64,000 nt of DNA from Syntrophomonas zehnderi OL-4 (GCF_000983115.1 NZ_CGIH01000027.1:1-64000), one strand, 5' to 3'; positions 33,348 to 43,647 are shown, counted from the stretch's first letter. Translations and numbers: made by a program. The notes: a model not told the origin generated them from the letters alone.

Positions 33348-35468
33348 ATGCAAACTACAAGTTTGCTGGTAAGAAAGCGTATAGCAGCGCTTTTTTTCTT
33401 ATTTACAGTAGGGTTTTTTATGCTTGTAGGAAGGATATTCTGGGTTCAGTTTGTTAAAGGCGCAGATTTATCCGCCAAAGCTACCCAAAACCGAATGCGG
33501 GACGTACCGGTGGAGTCCAAGCGCGGGGTGATCTATGACCGCAATCACCGGGAATTGGCTATTTCCATAAGCACCGATTCAGTCTATGCTATACCGGCAG
33601 AGGTACTAAGATCCAATCGGCAGGAGGAGATTGCCAAAAAACTTGCCGCAACACTTGAAATGGATCAAGATAAAATCTATGCACGCATAACCCGGCGCAG
33701 TTCTTTTGAATGGGTTAAACGTCAGATTGATCCGGCAACCGCACAGAAAATCCGGGCCATGGATCTACCCGGGATAGATTTAACTGAGGAAAGCCGACGC
33801 TTTTATCCTAAAGGCACCTTGGCCAGTCATGTTCTGGGGATATCCGGTACGGACAATACGGGCTTGGAAGGAATTGACAATTACTACAATAAACTAGTGG
33901 GTGGCACCAAGGGGCGAATTATTATTGAACATGATGCCACTGGGGCAGATATACCTGAAGCCATGCATAAGTACATTCCGCCGGTTGACGGGGCAAATCT
34001 TATACTGTCGCTGGACGAAACGATTCAATATATTACCGAACGTGAACTGGATAAAGCCTTTAAAGAGCGTCAGGCGGCCCGGGCAGCAGCAATTGTCATG
34101 GATCCCAAAACTGGTGAAATACTAGCGATTACCTCGCGTCCGACCTTTGACCCCAACCACTATAATGATTCACCTGCTCAAAACCGCCGTAATTTTGCCA
34201 TCAATGATGCCTTTGAGCCAGGTTCAACGATGAAAATAACTACTGCAGCCATGGCTATGGAGGAAAACATCGTTAACGAACAGAGCCGCTTTTATTGTCC
34301 CGGTCATATAAAAGTCGGTAAGGAAACCATATCCTGCGCAGGCGGCAAAGCCCATGGCGAACAGACTTTTGCCCAAATTGTCGAAAAATCTTGCAATGTA
34401 GGTTTTGTGCAATTAGGATTAGAGTTGGGTATAGATAAGTACTATCAGTACCTTAATGCTTTTGGGTTTGGTCGGGCAACCGGTATTGATCTGCCCGGTG
34501 AAGCTCAGGGCATAACGGTTCCTAAAAGCCGCTGTAAGCAGATTGACCTGGCAACCATGGCTTTTGGGCAGGCCAATGCAGTCACTCCTATTCAGCTCGT
34601 GACTGCCGTATCTGCCGTTGCCAATGGGGGCAACCTAATGAAGCCGCATCTGGTCAAGGAGATTGTGGATAGCCAGGGCAAGATTGTCCAGAAATTTGAA
34701 CCCGAAGTAGTAAGGAGAGTCATTTCTGAAAAAACGGCTCGGGATTTATGTGTTATCTTGGAAGGTGAGGTCACCCTGGGAACCGGAAAAAATGCCTTCA
34801 TTGAAGGTTACCGTGTGGGCGGCAAGACTGGCACTGCCCAGAAAATTAAACCGGGCGGCGGCTATATGGCCAATGAGTATGTATCTTCCTTTATCGGGCT
34901 GGCTCCGTCAGATAACCCTCGTTTGGTATGTCTGATAGTCGTCGATGCTCCCAAGGGTTACCCTTATTATGGCGGCACTGTTGCTGCTCCGGCGGCTAGG
35001 GAGATATTAAAGGATGCCTTGCATTACCTGGATGAACCATTGCGAACTGATCCAAATAAAGCCGCTTCTGAGGCCAAACCGGATAATGCCGTACTGGTGC
35101 CTGATTTAGTTAACCTGCCTCTTAATGAGGCGCTGGCAAGTCTTAACAGGCGAGGACTGAATGCCAAGGTTGAAGGCAGCGGTGATTTGGTTTGGCAGCA
35201 AACCCCGCGGGCGCAAAGCAAATTAAACAAAGGTTCTCAGGTTATAATATATTTATCGCCATTCTCGAAAGATAAAGAGGGTGGAGAAGTAACCGTTCCT
35301 GATTTGCAGGGTAAATCTCTGAAAGAAGTTGCCAAAATACTGGCCGATCTGGGTTTGCACCTATCTCCAGAAGGTTACGGCCTGTCCTGCGACCAGTCGC
35401 CTCGGCCCGGCAAAGTAGTCAGCAGCGGATCGAATATCAAAGTGAAATTTCAACCGATTGACAGGTAG
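33348..35468 (+). CDS. Class B penicillin-binding protein with two PASTA domains (FtsI/SpoVD type)
   Basis: A 706-aa peptidoglycan transpeptidase. It has an N-terminal membrane anchor (about residues 11-35) and a PBP dimerisation domain. The catalytic motifs are Ser293-Thr-Met-Lys296 (PGSTMKI), Ser348-Cys-Asn350 and Lys493-Thr-Gly495. Two PASTA domains lie at 583-638 and 649-703. A C-terminal PASTA region is shared by Firmicutes division PBPs (PBP2B/PBP2x) and sporulation SpoVD; only one such gene is present here, so it may serve vegetative division, the spore cortex or both. The start at 33348 has GAGGGGG upstream; an in-frame ATG at 33333 has none. Confidence 0.92.
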   Translation: MQTTSLLVRKRIAALFFLFTVGFFMLVGRIFWVQFVKGADLSAKATQNRMRDVPVESKRGVIYDRNHRELAISISTDSVYAIPAEVLRSNRQEEIAKKLAATLEMDQDKIYARITRRSSFEWVKRQIDPATAQKIRAMDLPGIDLTEESRRFYPKGTLASHVLGISGTDNTGLEGIDNYYNKLVGGTKGRIIIEHDATGADIPEAMHKYIPPVDGANLILSLDETIQYITERELDKAFKERQAARAAAIVMDPKTGEILAITSRPTFDPNHYNDSPAQNRRNFAINDAFEPGSTMKITTAAMAMEENIVNEQSRFYCPGHIKVGKETISCAGGKAHGEQTFAQIVEKSCNVGFVQLGLELGIDKYYQYLNAFGFGRATGIDLPGEAQGITVPKSRCKQIDLATMAFGQANAVTPIQLVTAVSAVANGGNLMKPHLVKEIVDSQGKIVQKFEPEVVRRVISEKTARDLCVILEGEVTLGTGKNAFIEGYRVGGKTGTAQKIKPGGGYMANEYVSSFIGLAPSDNPRLVCLIVVDAPKGYPYYGGTVAAPAAREILKDALHYLDEPLRTDPNKAASEAKPDNAVLVPDLVNLPLNEALASLNRRGLNAKVEGSGDLVWQQTPRAQSKLNKGSQVIIYLSPFSKDKEGGEVTVPDLQGKSLKEVAKILADLGLHLSPEGYGLSCDQSPRPGKVVSSGSNIKVKFQPIDR

Positions 35469-35485
35469 TTAAAGGAGGGATAGGC

Positions 35486-36949
35486 ATTAGGATTCAGGAA
35501 CTTATGTCAGGTATAGATTATGAAACGGTGCAAGGTTCTGCTGCTGTTGAAGTGTCCGGCATCAGTTATGATTCCAGGCTAATCAAACCAGGTTATCTGT
35601 TTATCTGTATCCCCGGATTTAAATTAGATGGTCATGGATTTGCCGGACAGGCGCTTGAAAATGGTGCCTGCGTCATCTTAGCCGAAAAAAAACTGGACGT
35701 GCCAGAAGGCGTTACTCTGCTGTTGACGGATGATACCAGAAAAGCACTGCCTTTGCTGGCGGCTAATTTTTATGGGGAACCTTCTCGGGATTTAAGGGTT
35801 ATCGGTGTTACCGGCACGAACGGGAAGACCACCACAACCCATCTTATTAAGGCTATTCTGGAAGAAGCAGGCAAAAAAACCGGCATTATAGGTACACTCT
35901 ATGCTCAATTCGATGAGATAAAAATAAATATGGGTCATACCACTCCGGAATCACTTGATATTGAGGCTTTTATGAACACGGTGCGGAACCTAGATGGTCA
36001 GTATGTAGTGATGGAAGTCTCCTCCCATGCACTGGATCTAGGACGGGTTGATCGTATTGATTTTGATGGGGCAGTTTTCACCAACTTAACCCAGGATCAT
36101 CTAGACTACCATCAGACAATGAACCGGTACAAGGAATCAAAACTCAAACTATTTAGAAGGATGGCTGATGAAGGCAAATATGCCGTAATCAATGGTGATG
36201 ACCCTTATGCAACGGATTTTATCCGTGCTTCAGGAGATAATTGTCACACATACGCTATCAAAAATCCGGCAGAAATTAGGGCTATGGATCTTAAGACAGA
36301 CTTAAAGGGTAGCAGTTTCCGAGTAGTAGCCGAAAAAGAATTTGATATTGAGGTTAACCAGATCGGTCTGTTTAACGTTTATAATACCCTGGCGGCGATT
36401 AGTCTTGCCCTGCAGGAAGAGATAGATCCTTCTGCAATCAAGTCAGCCCTGAAGAAAGTAGTTGGGGTAGCCGGAAGGTTTGAACAGGTGGACTGCGGAC
36501 AGGATTTTACCGTTGTGGTGGATTATGCACATACACCGGATGGGTTGGAGAATATTCTCAAAACCGGTCGTCAGCTTACCGAGAATCGCTTGATAACTGT
36601 TTTTGGATGCGGTGGTGACCGGGATCGAACCAAGCGCCCGCAGATGGGTAAAATCGCTGCTAAGTACAGTGATTTTTGTATTGTGACTTCGGATAACCCA
36701 CGCAGTGAAGAACCTGAAGCGATTATAGATGATATCGTCCCAGGCTTGAATGAAATCAAGGATTCCCGTTATGCCAGGATCGCAGACCGCCGGGATGCGA
36801 TTGAGCATGCTATGCGGTTGGCCCGTAAGGGCGATCTGGTAATCATAGCCGGCAAGGGACATGAGACTTATCAGTTGGTAAAAGACCGGATTCTGGATTT
36901 TGATGATCGCCAGGTGGCGCGGGAGATATTGAAAGGATTAAAAAAATGA
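35486..36949 (+). CDS. murE: UDP-MurNAc-L-Ala-D-Glu:meso-diaminopimelate ligase MurE (possible AUU start)
   Basis: A 487-aa Mur ligase adding the third stem-peptide residue. The ATP loop GVTGTNGKTTTT and the DNPR motif (TSDNPRSEEP) are present; DNPR is the signature of enzymes that use meso-diaminopimelate rather than lysine. The best-placed ribosome binding site (AAAGGAGGG) is six bases before an ATT at 35486, which would give MRIQELMSGIDYE, matching the usual KLxELLxG N-terminus. The first standard start is ATG 35504, with only a weak AGGA nearby, giving 481 aa. I favour ATT but with less certainty than for modC and ftsA. It overlaps murF by four bases (ATGA). Confidence 0.93.
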   Translation: MRIQELMSGIDYETVQGSAAVEVSGISYDSRLIKPGYLFICIPGFKLDGHGFAGQALENGACVILAEKKLDVPEGVTLLLTDDTRKALPLLAANFYGEPSRDLRVIGVTGTNGKTTTTHLIKAILEEAGKKTGIIGTLYAQFDEIKINMGHTTPESLDIEAFMNTVRNLDGQYVVMEVSSHALDLGRVDRIDFDGAVFTNLTQDHLDYHQTMNRYKESKLKLFRRMADEGKYAVINGDDPYATDFIRASGDNCHTYAIKNPAEIRAMDLKTDLKGSSFRVVAEKEFDIEVNQIGLFNVYNTLAAISLALQEEIDPSAIKSALKKVVGVAGRFEQVDCGQDFTVVVDYAHTPDGLENILKTGRQLTENRLITVFGCGGDRDRTKRPQMGKIAAKYSDFCIVTSDNPRSEEPEAIIDDIVPGLNEIKDSRYARIADRRDAIEHAMRLARKGDLVIIAGKGHETYQLVKDRILDFDDRQVAREILKGLKK

Positions 36950-38340
36950 AACTGGGTCTGGATTTTATCATTGCTGGAACCGGCGGGCAACTGCTGTCAG
37001 GATCTGAAGAGGTCGTAATAACTGGAGTCAGCACCGATTCCAGGACAATTATGCCCGGAGAACTTTTTGTTGCTTTGACCGGGGAAAGATTTGACGGACA
37101 TGACTTTATCCCTGATCTTGTCAACAAAGGGGTTACAGCCGTGCTGATTGACCGACCGGATTGCATTTCCTCTGTCGCTCCCGACACGGCGGTTATACTG
37201 GTCAAGGATACCCTTGAAGCTTTGCAGAAGCTGGCGGCAGTCTATCGCCAAACGTTTGCTCTGCCGGTAGTGGCGGTCACAGGTAGTGTGGGTAAAACAA
37301 CGACTAAGGATATGCTGGCAGCATGTATGGCACAAAGTTTTAATGTCCTTAAAACCTGGGGGAATTATAATAACGAAATCGGCTTGCCGTTAACTTTGCT
37401 TAAACTGAATGAAAAGCATCAGGCCGCCGTAATAGAAATCGGCATGCGCAATACTGGGGAGATACGACACCTATCCTCCTTATTGCAGCCCGCTTATGCT
37501 ATTATTACTAATGTTGAGGCGGTTCACCTGGAAACCATGGGTACGCTCTTAAATATTGCCAGGGCAAAATGTGAGGTTTTAGAGTTTATCAGTGAAGACG
37601 GTTTTGCTTTGCTCAATGGCGATAATCAATTATTGTTAACCACTGCGTCAGACTTTCCCTGCCGGATCTATACCTTTGGATACCAGCCCCACAACGATAT
37701 CCAGATATTATCGGTTGAAAATGATGGCAGCCAAATAAAAGTTGACTTAAAGCTTTTTGCCTGCCGGGAGTCTTTCCGTCTGCCCCTGCCGGTTAACCAA
37801 CTAGCCGGGAACTTGGCTGCGGCAGCAGGAATGGCGTTTCTTATGGGGATTGACCGAAAAGAGATAAAAGCAGCCTTAGCTGGTTTTAAGACCGGTGATA
37901 AGAGGATGAACCTTATTCCGCTCAGCTCAGGGGGAGTAGCCGTTGATGATACCTATAACGCTAATCCACAGTCCATGATGGCAGCCTTGGATGCCTGCCG
38001 GGAAATGAAACAGGAAAGACGCTTTGTGGCTGTGCTTGGAGATATGCTGGAATTAGGGGATTTAGAAAAAGAGGGGCATATGCAAGTAGGCGGCCATGCT
38101 GCCCAAATGAATTTAGATCTGTTAATCACCATTGGCGACCGGGCTAGGTATTATAGAGAAGGTGCCATAAAACAGGGGATGTTAGCTGGAAAAATACACC
38201 ATTTCAACCACCAGAAGGAAGCTTTAAAATGGTTAACGGAGAATATCGGCCCGGCTGATCTGGTTTTGTTTAAAGCATCCCGGGGTCAGCAGTTTGATAT
38301 ACTGCTGGCAGATTGGATGAGAGAACTGTCAACCAGTTAA
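36946..38340 (+). CDS. murF: UDP-MurNAc-tripeptide:D-Ala-D-Ala ligase MurF
   Basis: A 464-aa Mur ligase that adds D-Ala-D-Ala to the cytoplasmic precursor. The nucleotide loop AVTGSVGKTTTKDML, the conserved TWGNYNNEIGLPLTLL segment and VDDTYNANPQSM identify MurF. Its start shares ATGA with the murE stop, so the two are coupled. Confidence 0.95.
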   Translation: MKLGLDFIIAGTGGQLLSGSEEVVITGVSTDSRTIMPGELFVALTGERFDGHDFIPDLVNKGVTAVLIDRPDCISSVAPDTAVILVKDTLEALQKLAAVYRQTFALPVVAVTGSVGKTTTKDMLAACMAQSFNVLKTWGNYNNEIGLPLTLLKLNEKHQAAVIEIGMRNTGEIRHLSSLLQPAYAIITNVEAVHLETMGTLLNIARAKCEVLEFISEDGFALLNGDNQLLLTTASDFPCRIYTFGYQPHNDIQILSVENDGSQIKVDLKLFACRESFRLPLPVNQLAGNLAAAAGMAFLMGIDRKEIKAALAGFKTGDKRMNLIPLSSGGVAVDDTYNANPQSMMAALDACREMKQERRFVAVLGDMLELGDLEKEGHMQVGGHAAQMNLDLLITIGDRARYYREGAIKQGMLAGKIHHFNHQKEALKWLTENIGPADLVLFKASRGQQFDILLADWMRELSTS

Positions 38341-38382
38341 CGTATTGCCAAAATCGCCTTAAGTCTTATGGGAGGAACAGTA

Positions 38383-39357
38383 ATGCACGATTTTATTGTT
38401 AATGGATTGTTGGCAGCAGGTATTGCTCTGTTAGTTTCTATTGCGATGGGGCCTTTTATGATACCATTTTTGACCAGGCTTAAAGTGGGGCAGAGTATCC
38501 GTGATGATGGTCCAGAGCGCCACTTAAGCAAGGCGGGAACACCTACTATGGGCGGTATTATTATAATTACTGCCATAATGGTAGCCAGTTTTGTAATGGC
38601 CGGCAGCAGCCAACAGGTGCTGGTATCAGTTTCGGTCATGCTGGCAGTTGGAGCTTTAGGCTTTGTGGACGATTACATAAAAGTAGTACTGAAACGTTCC
38701 TTGGGTCTGCGGGCTCGGGATAAACTTTTTTGGCAATCTGTCATAGGATTGCTTTTGGGGTTTATTCTGGTATATTATCTAGGCCGTGGTACCGAGATTA
38801 TTATACCTTTTAGCGGATCCAGGATTGATCTGGGCTATTTTTATATTCCCTTTGTTATGTTGGTCCTGATTTCTTGTACCAACGGGGTGAACCTTACAGA
38901 TGGTCTGGATGGATTGGCTTCTGGAGTTACTTTATCCGTTGTACTGGCTTTTGCCTTAATTTCTATCATGATGGGACATTTTAATATGCTGGTTTTCTGC
39001 GGTGCCTTAATGGGAGCTTGCCTCGGATTTCTGGTTTTTAATCATTATCCAGCTCGGGTGTTTATGGGGGATACCGGCTCGCTGGCAATCGGCGGGGCCA
39101 TAACTGCCATAGCGGCAATTAACCGTGCGGAGATTGCTTTGATAATCATCGGCGGTGTCTACGTTATTGAAGTCCTAAGCGACATTATTCAGGTAGCCTC
39201 GTTTAAAACCACCGGCAAACGGGTATTTTTAATGGCACCGCTGCACCATCATTTTGAACTGAAAGGCTGGTCGGAACGCAAAGTGGTATGGTTTTTCTCT
39301 TTGCTGTCGCTTGGTTTTGCTCTCCTGGGATTACTGGGCTATAAAAATATTGGATAG
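38383..39357 (+). CDS. mraY: Phospho-MurNAc-pentapeptide transferase MraY
   Basis: A 324-aa polytopic membrane enzyme with about ten helices that makes lipid I from UDP-MurNAc-pentapeptide and undecaprenyl phosphate. Diagnostic stretches are GTPTMGG, the catalytic FVDDYIK, NLTDGLDGLASG and APLHHHFELKGW. I start at ATG 38383 after GGAGGAAC; an in-frame ATG at 38368 overlaps that site. Confidence 0.95.
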   Translation: MHDFIVNGLLAAGIALLVSIAMGPFMIPFLTRLKVGQSIRDDGPERHLSKAGTPTMGGIIIITAIMVASFVMAGSSQQVLVSVSVMLAVGALGFVDDYIKVVLKRSLGLRARDKLFWQSVIGLLLGFILVYYLGRGTEIIIPFSGSRIDLGYFYIPFVMLVLISCTNGVNLTDGLDGLASGVTLSVVLAFALISIMMGHFNMLVFCGALMGACLGFLVFNHYPARVFMGDTGSLAIGGAITAIAAINRAEIALIIIGGVYVIEVLSDIIQVASFKTTGKRVFLMAPLHHHFELKGWSERKVVWFFSLLSLGFALLGLLGYKNIG

Positions 39358-39371
39358 GAAGTGCGAATATT

Positions 39372-40739
39372 TTGTTTAAAGGTAAAAAGATCCTGGTGGT
39401 GGGTTTAGCTAGAAGCGGTATGGCAGCGGTAAAGGCATTGCATAAAAGGGGAGCCGTTCTATTTGCATATGATGCCAAAACAGAAAAGGAATTGCCCGCT
39501 GAAGCAGCCTGGCTAAAAGATTTGGGGGTCAAAATCTTTTTGGGTACATATCCCCCTTTACATCAAGGGATAGATTTATTGGTAGTAAGCCCCGGGGTAC
39601 CCCTAGATATTGACCCCGTACAAGAGGCTTATCGGAGAGGAATCAGGGTTATTGGTGAATTAGAACTGGCTTTTCTCTTGAAGTCCCCTCAAGTTGAAAT
39701 GCTGGCGGTAACCGGCACGAACGGCAAAACGACCACGACTGCTTTGTTGGAGATGATTTTAAAAACAGACGGCAGGAATGCTGCAGCGGCCGGTAATATA
39801 GGCGTGCCTTTGTGCAGCCTGATAGAGGAAATGGAATCAGGATATATTGCTGTTGAAGCCTCCAGCTTTCAGCTGGAGAGCACCCAATCTTTCAACCCCC
39901 ATGTTGCCGGTATTTTAAACATTACTCCAGATCATCTGGATCGGCATAAAAGTATGCAGGGATATATACAGGCTAAGAGAAACATCTTCAAAAACCATAC
40001 TGCCGCTGATTATTTGATTCTTAATTACGATGATGAAATAGTCAGAAACCTGGCTCTATCTGCCAATTCGCAGGTTATTTTCTTCTCGGTGGAACAGGAA
40101 TTGGCCGAAGGGTTCTATATCGCTGAGCAATCCATACAGGTTAATTGGGGCGGCGAGCATTGCAGCTTGTTGTCCCTCCCAGAAATACGCCTGCGGGGTA
40201 AACATAATCTGGAAAACATTCTCTGTGCGGCTGCCATGGCTTGGGCAGACGGGGTAAGTCCGGCTAGTATAATAAGCTCTTTAAGAAACTTTGGCGGGGT
40301 AAGACACCGCTTGGAAGAAGTGACCATTCATAACAACATACTGTATATTAATGATTCCAAGGGGACTAACCCCGAATCTACAATGAAAGCACTGCAAGCC
40401 TTTGACGATCCGATAGTGTTAATTGCCGGGGGTCGCTCTAAAGGCGGCAGTTTCACTGCCTTGGCCGAACTGATCCCGGGAAAAGTTAAGGAATTAGTGC
40501 TTTTGGGGGAGGCTCGGGAACAGATTAAATCTGCGGTAATGGAATTAGGTTACCGGAATATACATGAGGTAGAAGACTTTCCTGCGGCAGTTTACCTTGC
40601 CCAACGTCTGGCTGAACCGGGGGATGTGGTATTGTTATCCCCAGCGTGCGCCAGTTGGGATATGTTCCCTAGTTATGAACACCGGGGCGATTTGTTTTGC
40701 GAATTAGTAGGGCAACTGGTAAATGAGACTTTTGCTTAG
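39372..40739 (+). CDS. murD: UDP-MurNAc-L-Ala:D-Glu ligase MurD
   Basis: A 455-aa Mur ligase that adds D-glutamate. The N-terminal Rossmann-like uracil-binding segment (ILVVGLARSGMAAVKAL), the ATP loop AVTGTNGKTTTTALL and the C-terminal LLSPACASWDMFPSYEHRGD are all characteristic. It starts with TTG at 39372, about ten bases after GGAAGTG. The usual next gene, ftsW, is displaced by a 415-base repeat-rich gap. Confidence 0.95.
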   Translation: MFKGKKILVVGLARSGMAAVKALHKRGAVLFAYDAKTEKELPAEAAWLKDLGVKIFLGTYPPLHQGIDLLVVSPGVPLDIDPVQEAYRRGIRVIGELELAFLLKSPQVEMLAVTGTNGKTTTTALLEMILKTDGRNAAAAGNIGVPLCSLIEEMESGYIAVEASSFQLESTQSFNPHVAGILNITPDHLDRHKSMQGYIQAKRNIFKNHTAADYLILNYDDEIVRNLALSANSQVIFFSVEQELAEGFYIAEQSIQVNWGGEHCSLLSLPEIRLRGKHNLENILCAAAMAWADGVSPASIISSLRNFGGVRHRLEEVTIHNNILYINDSKGTNPESTMKALQAFDDPIVLIAGGRSKGGSFTALAELIPGKVKELVLLGEAREQIKSAVMELGYRNIHEVEDFPAAVYLAQRLAEPGDVVLLSPACASWDMFPSYEHRGDLFCELVGQLVNETFA

Positions 40740-41154
40740 CAGGAAAAAAGATTTTTAATAGACGCGGATTTACGCGGTTAAAATAGACACAGATTATACA
40801 GACAGATTTACACAGCAACCTTAATTATGAACGAAGTTCATATCAGTAGTGCCCGTAGGGTGCAACCTTAATTATGAACGAAGTTCATATCAGTAGTGCC
40901 CGTAGGGCGCAACCTTAATGGTGACCGTTAGGGAGCAGCAGTAGTCCCTGCAAGGGGATTTTGTCTTTGATCAACCAACCGCTATTAACAGTATCGTCGT
41001 AACGCTAAAATAAACCGGCAATTTGTAGGGGCGACCTGTGGCCGCTCCAATGCAGAGGAAGCTTCAGCTTCCGCGTCCACGCAACTATTTTCATAGGTGG
41101 TTGTGTCCTTTTCAAGATTAATGATTTTTACTAATTACAGGGGGTGTTAGGGCA
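40740..41154. repeat. Repeat-rich insertion between murD and ftsW
   Basis: This 415-base gap begins with GACGCGGATTTACGCGG and GACACAGATT-type units (40761-40814). Two nearly identical tandem 47-base units follow (40815-40861 and 40862-40908, one difference), each with an ATGAAC-GAA-GTTCAT palindrome, then a truncated third unit from 40909. Further right are a GGGGCG/CGCTCC hairpin (about 41025-41047), a GGAAGC-TTCA-GCTTCC hairpin (41057-41072) and the palindrome shared with 29225-29254 (41079-41108). No coding sequence is visible. It looks like several small repeats stacked in one tolerated site. Confidence 0.75.
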
Positions 41155-42255
41155 GTGCGGCTAAAAAAAGGTCCTCCCGACTTTGTATTGTTTATTACCA
41201 CGCTTGCCCTGATAGGCATTGGATTGGTTATGGTTTTCAGCTCCAGTGCGGTTACCGCCAATATCGATTATGGGGACTACTATTACTTCTTTAAAAAACA
41301 GTTGCAATGGACATTAATTGGTTTAGTATTCATGATTTTAGCCATGAAGATCAACCTCGAAAAACTTAAAGCTCTGGCGATTCCTTTGATTATTATTGCA
41401 TTTATTTGCTTGATCGCGGTTATAACCCCGCTGGGGATTGATGCCAAAGGGGCTTCGCGACAATTGGGGTTTGGCCCGATGCGCTTTTCCCCCTCGGAGT
41501 TTACCAAGCTGGCTATGATCATCTTTCTTGCCAAAACTATGGAAATTAACTTGAATAAAATTGGTTCGTTCACCAAAGGGGTTTTACCCTATATGTTTAT
41601 ACTGGCTTTGGCCTGCGGACTTATAATGATGCAGCCGGATCTGGGATCATCCTTTGTACTGGCCGGAACAGTTTTCTTTATGTTGGTGGTAGCCGGGGCC
41701 AAATGGTCACATTTAGGCTATATTTCCCTGGCCGGTTTTACGGCAGTGGCAGCGGCCATAATATTGGAACCTTATCGTTTTGAAAGGGTAGTGGCCTTTA
41801 TCGATCCCTGGAAATATGCCAGCGATGAGGGCTTTCAAACTATTCAGTCCCTATACGCATTAGGTTCAGGGGGGCTTTTTGGGCTGGGATTGGGAAAGAG
41901 CCGCCAAAAATTTTTTTACCTGCCCGAGCAACATACGGATTTTATTTTTGCTATTTTAGGTGAGGAGCTTGGTTTTATCGGCATTAGCCTAGTAATTATT
42001 CTGTTTTTGCTGTTTGCCTGGCGAGGGTTTAAAATAGCTTTAAATGCACCTGATAATTTCACCAGTTTGTTAGCGGCCGGGATTACTACCCAGATCGTAT
42101 TTCAGGCGGTTATAAATATCGGGGTCGTATCAGGGGCGTTGCCGGTTACCGGGATAACCTTGCCATTTATTAGTTACGGCGGAACCTCCTTGCTCTTTTC
42201 CATGGCCAGTGTAGGTTTACTATTAAATATATCCAGATATAGTTCTTACAGGTGA
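41155..42255 (+). CDS. Lipid II glycosyltransferase FtsW/SpoVE (SEDS family)
   Basis: A 366-aa polytopic membrane protein of the SEDS family, which polymerises lipid II with a partner class B PBP. Conserved parts include [21 protein letters not shown], the loop [21 protein letters not shown] and [11 protein letters not shown] near the end. The partner here should be the PASTA PBP at 33348. In Firmicutes the gene at this place may be ftsW or the sporulation paralogue spoVE; sequence alone does not separate them. The start is GTG at 41155 with AGGGGGTG upstream. Confidence 0.92.
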   Translation: MRLKKGPPDFVLFITTLALIGIGLVMVFSSSAVTANIDYGDYYYFFKKQLQWTLIGLVFMILAMKINLEKLKALAIPLIIIAFICLIAVITPLGIDAKGASRQLGFGPMRFSPSEFTKLAMIIFLAKTMEINLNKIGSFTKGVLPYMFILALACGLIMMQPDLGSSFVLAGTVFFMLVVAGAKWSHLGYISLAGFTAVAAAIILEPYRFERVVAFIDPWKYASDEGFQTIQSLYALGSGGLFGLGLGKSRQKFFYLPEQHTDFIFAILGEELGFIGISLVIILFLLFAWRGFKIALNAPDNFTSLLAAGITTQIVFQAVINIGVVSGALPVTGITLPFISYGGTSLLFSMASVGLLLNISRYSSYR

Positions 42256-42265
42256 GGTGTGTACA

Positions 42266-43372
42266 TTGAGAGTAATACTTACCGGCGGCGGTACTGGCGG
42301 ACATATCTACCCGGCGCTGGCTATTGCCGCTGAATTAAGACAAAGGGACCAGGATGTAGAACTGCTCTATGTAGGTACGGCCAAAGGATTAGAGAGCAGG
42401 ATCGTCCCGGACAGTGATATAGCCTTTAAATCCATAGATATAAGCGGTATTGACCGCTCCTCGATGCTTAAAGCCAGCAAATCCATGATTAAATTTCCAG
42501 CCAGTTTTTTTCAGGCCCGCACCATTATAAAGGAATTTCAGCCGGATATAATTGTAGGAACGGGAGGCTATGTTTCTTTTCCTATAGTATTAGCCGGTAC
42601 TTTTTTTGACGTAAAAACCATTATTCATGAACAAAATGCTTTTCCTGGCTTGGCTAATCGCAATTTGGCCAAAAGGGTTGATCGTGTCCTGTTAACGTTT
42701 GCGGAGGCTGCTTCCTATTTGCCTGCCCACAACCTCAAGGTTACCGGTTTGCCCGTGCGCAAAAAAATTATGACGGTTGATAAAGAAAAGGCTCGTATAA
42801 ATTTGGGCCTTAATAAAAACCTGTTTACCATGGTGGCATTCGGAGGGAGTCTGGGAGCCATGACTATCAACCGGGCCATGCTGGATTATTTGGATTTAAG
42901 CCGGAACGAGGAACTGCAGATTGTTTGGATTACCGGGGAGAGTGCCTACGAGGAGATCCAAGCAGAACTGGAGCGCAGGTTTGATAGAAGCAAAATGCGT
43001 GTCAGATTAACCATGTTTCCTTATATGTATAATATCGAAGAAGCCCTGGCCGTAGCAGATTTGGCTGTTTGCCGGGCGGGTGCCGGCACAGTCTGCGAAT
43101 TGAGTATCCTGGGTCTACCTGCTATATTAGTTCCGTACCCTTATGCTGCGGACAATCATCAGGAAAAGAATGCCCGGGCATTGGTCGATAAAAATGCTGC
43201 CTTGATGGTTATCGATGAGTTTTTTGATGGTTATACTCTATATCAGAAGATCCAGGAACTAAAAAATAACCCACAACTATTAAACCAAATGGGGAAGAAT
43301 ATACATAAAGAAGCCAAACCCGATGCCCTAAACGCCATTGTGGATGAAATAATTAGTTTAGCGAGTAGTTAA
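42266..43372 (+). CDS. murG: Undecaprenyldiphospho-MurNAc-pentapeptide beta-GlcNAc transferase MurG
   Basis: A 368-aa peripheral membrane glycosyltransferase that converts lipid I to lipid II. The glycine-rich [16 protein letters not shown] is at the N-terminus; the donor-site region includes [25 protein letters not shown] and [15 protein letters not shown] use the TTG at 42266, seven bases after GTGAGGTG, which gives MRVILTGGG; a GTG at 42257 overlaps the site. Confidence 0.95.
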   Translation: MRVILTGGGTGGHIYPALAIAAELRQRDQDVELLYVGTAKGLESRIVPDSDIAFKSIDISGIDRSSMLKASKSMIKFPASFFQARTIIKEFQPDIIVGTGGYVSFPIVLAGTFFDVKTIIHEQNAFPGLANRNLAKRVDRVLLTFAEAASYLPAHNLKVTGLPVRKKIMTVDKEKARINLGLNKNLFTMVAFGGSLGAMTINRAMLDYLDLSRNEELQIVWITGESAYEEIQAELERRFDRSKMRVRLTMFPYMYNIEEALAVADLAVCRAGAGTVCELSILGLPAILVPYPYAADNHQEKNARALVDKNAALMVIDEFFDGYTLYQKIQELKNNPQLLNQMGKNIHKEAKPDALNAIVDEIISLASS

Positions 43373-43647
43373 CTAAAATTTTAATTAATAGACGCAAATT
43401 ATTCTTGTCTATGTGATTAATTAGAAAACAATACTGACCGGGGGATTATAGTAAGGATTCCCCATAATGAACTAAATAAAAAAGTCGCAGAAACTACGTG
43501 ATCTGTATCAATCACTTGTGGTGATGTTCGGTCAACTATGCGTCTGACCTGGACAGGCTTTAAACCATAAATGTAACCACTTTTGTTAATAACGCATACT
43601 ATAAAGTGTATTTAGGGATTTTTTCAAATGATTAAGGAGATGAGGAT
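43373..43647. other. Gap between murG and murC
   Basis: A 275-base gap. It starts with a GACGCAAATTATTC stretch (43391-43404) that is a weak member of the dispersed repeat family, followed by a GGGGAT/TCCCC inverted pair near 43440-43466. No gene or clear promoter is visible. murB, which often sits in this neighbourhood, is absent. Confidence 0.45.

Noticed and set aside
40815-40925. Tandem 47-base units as a CRISPR array
   Set aside because: The copies abut with no unique spacers, and only two full units exist; no cas genes nearby.
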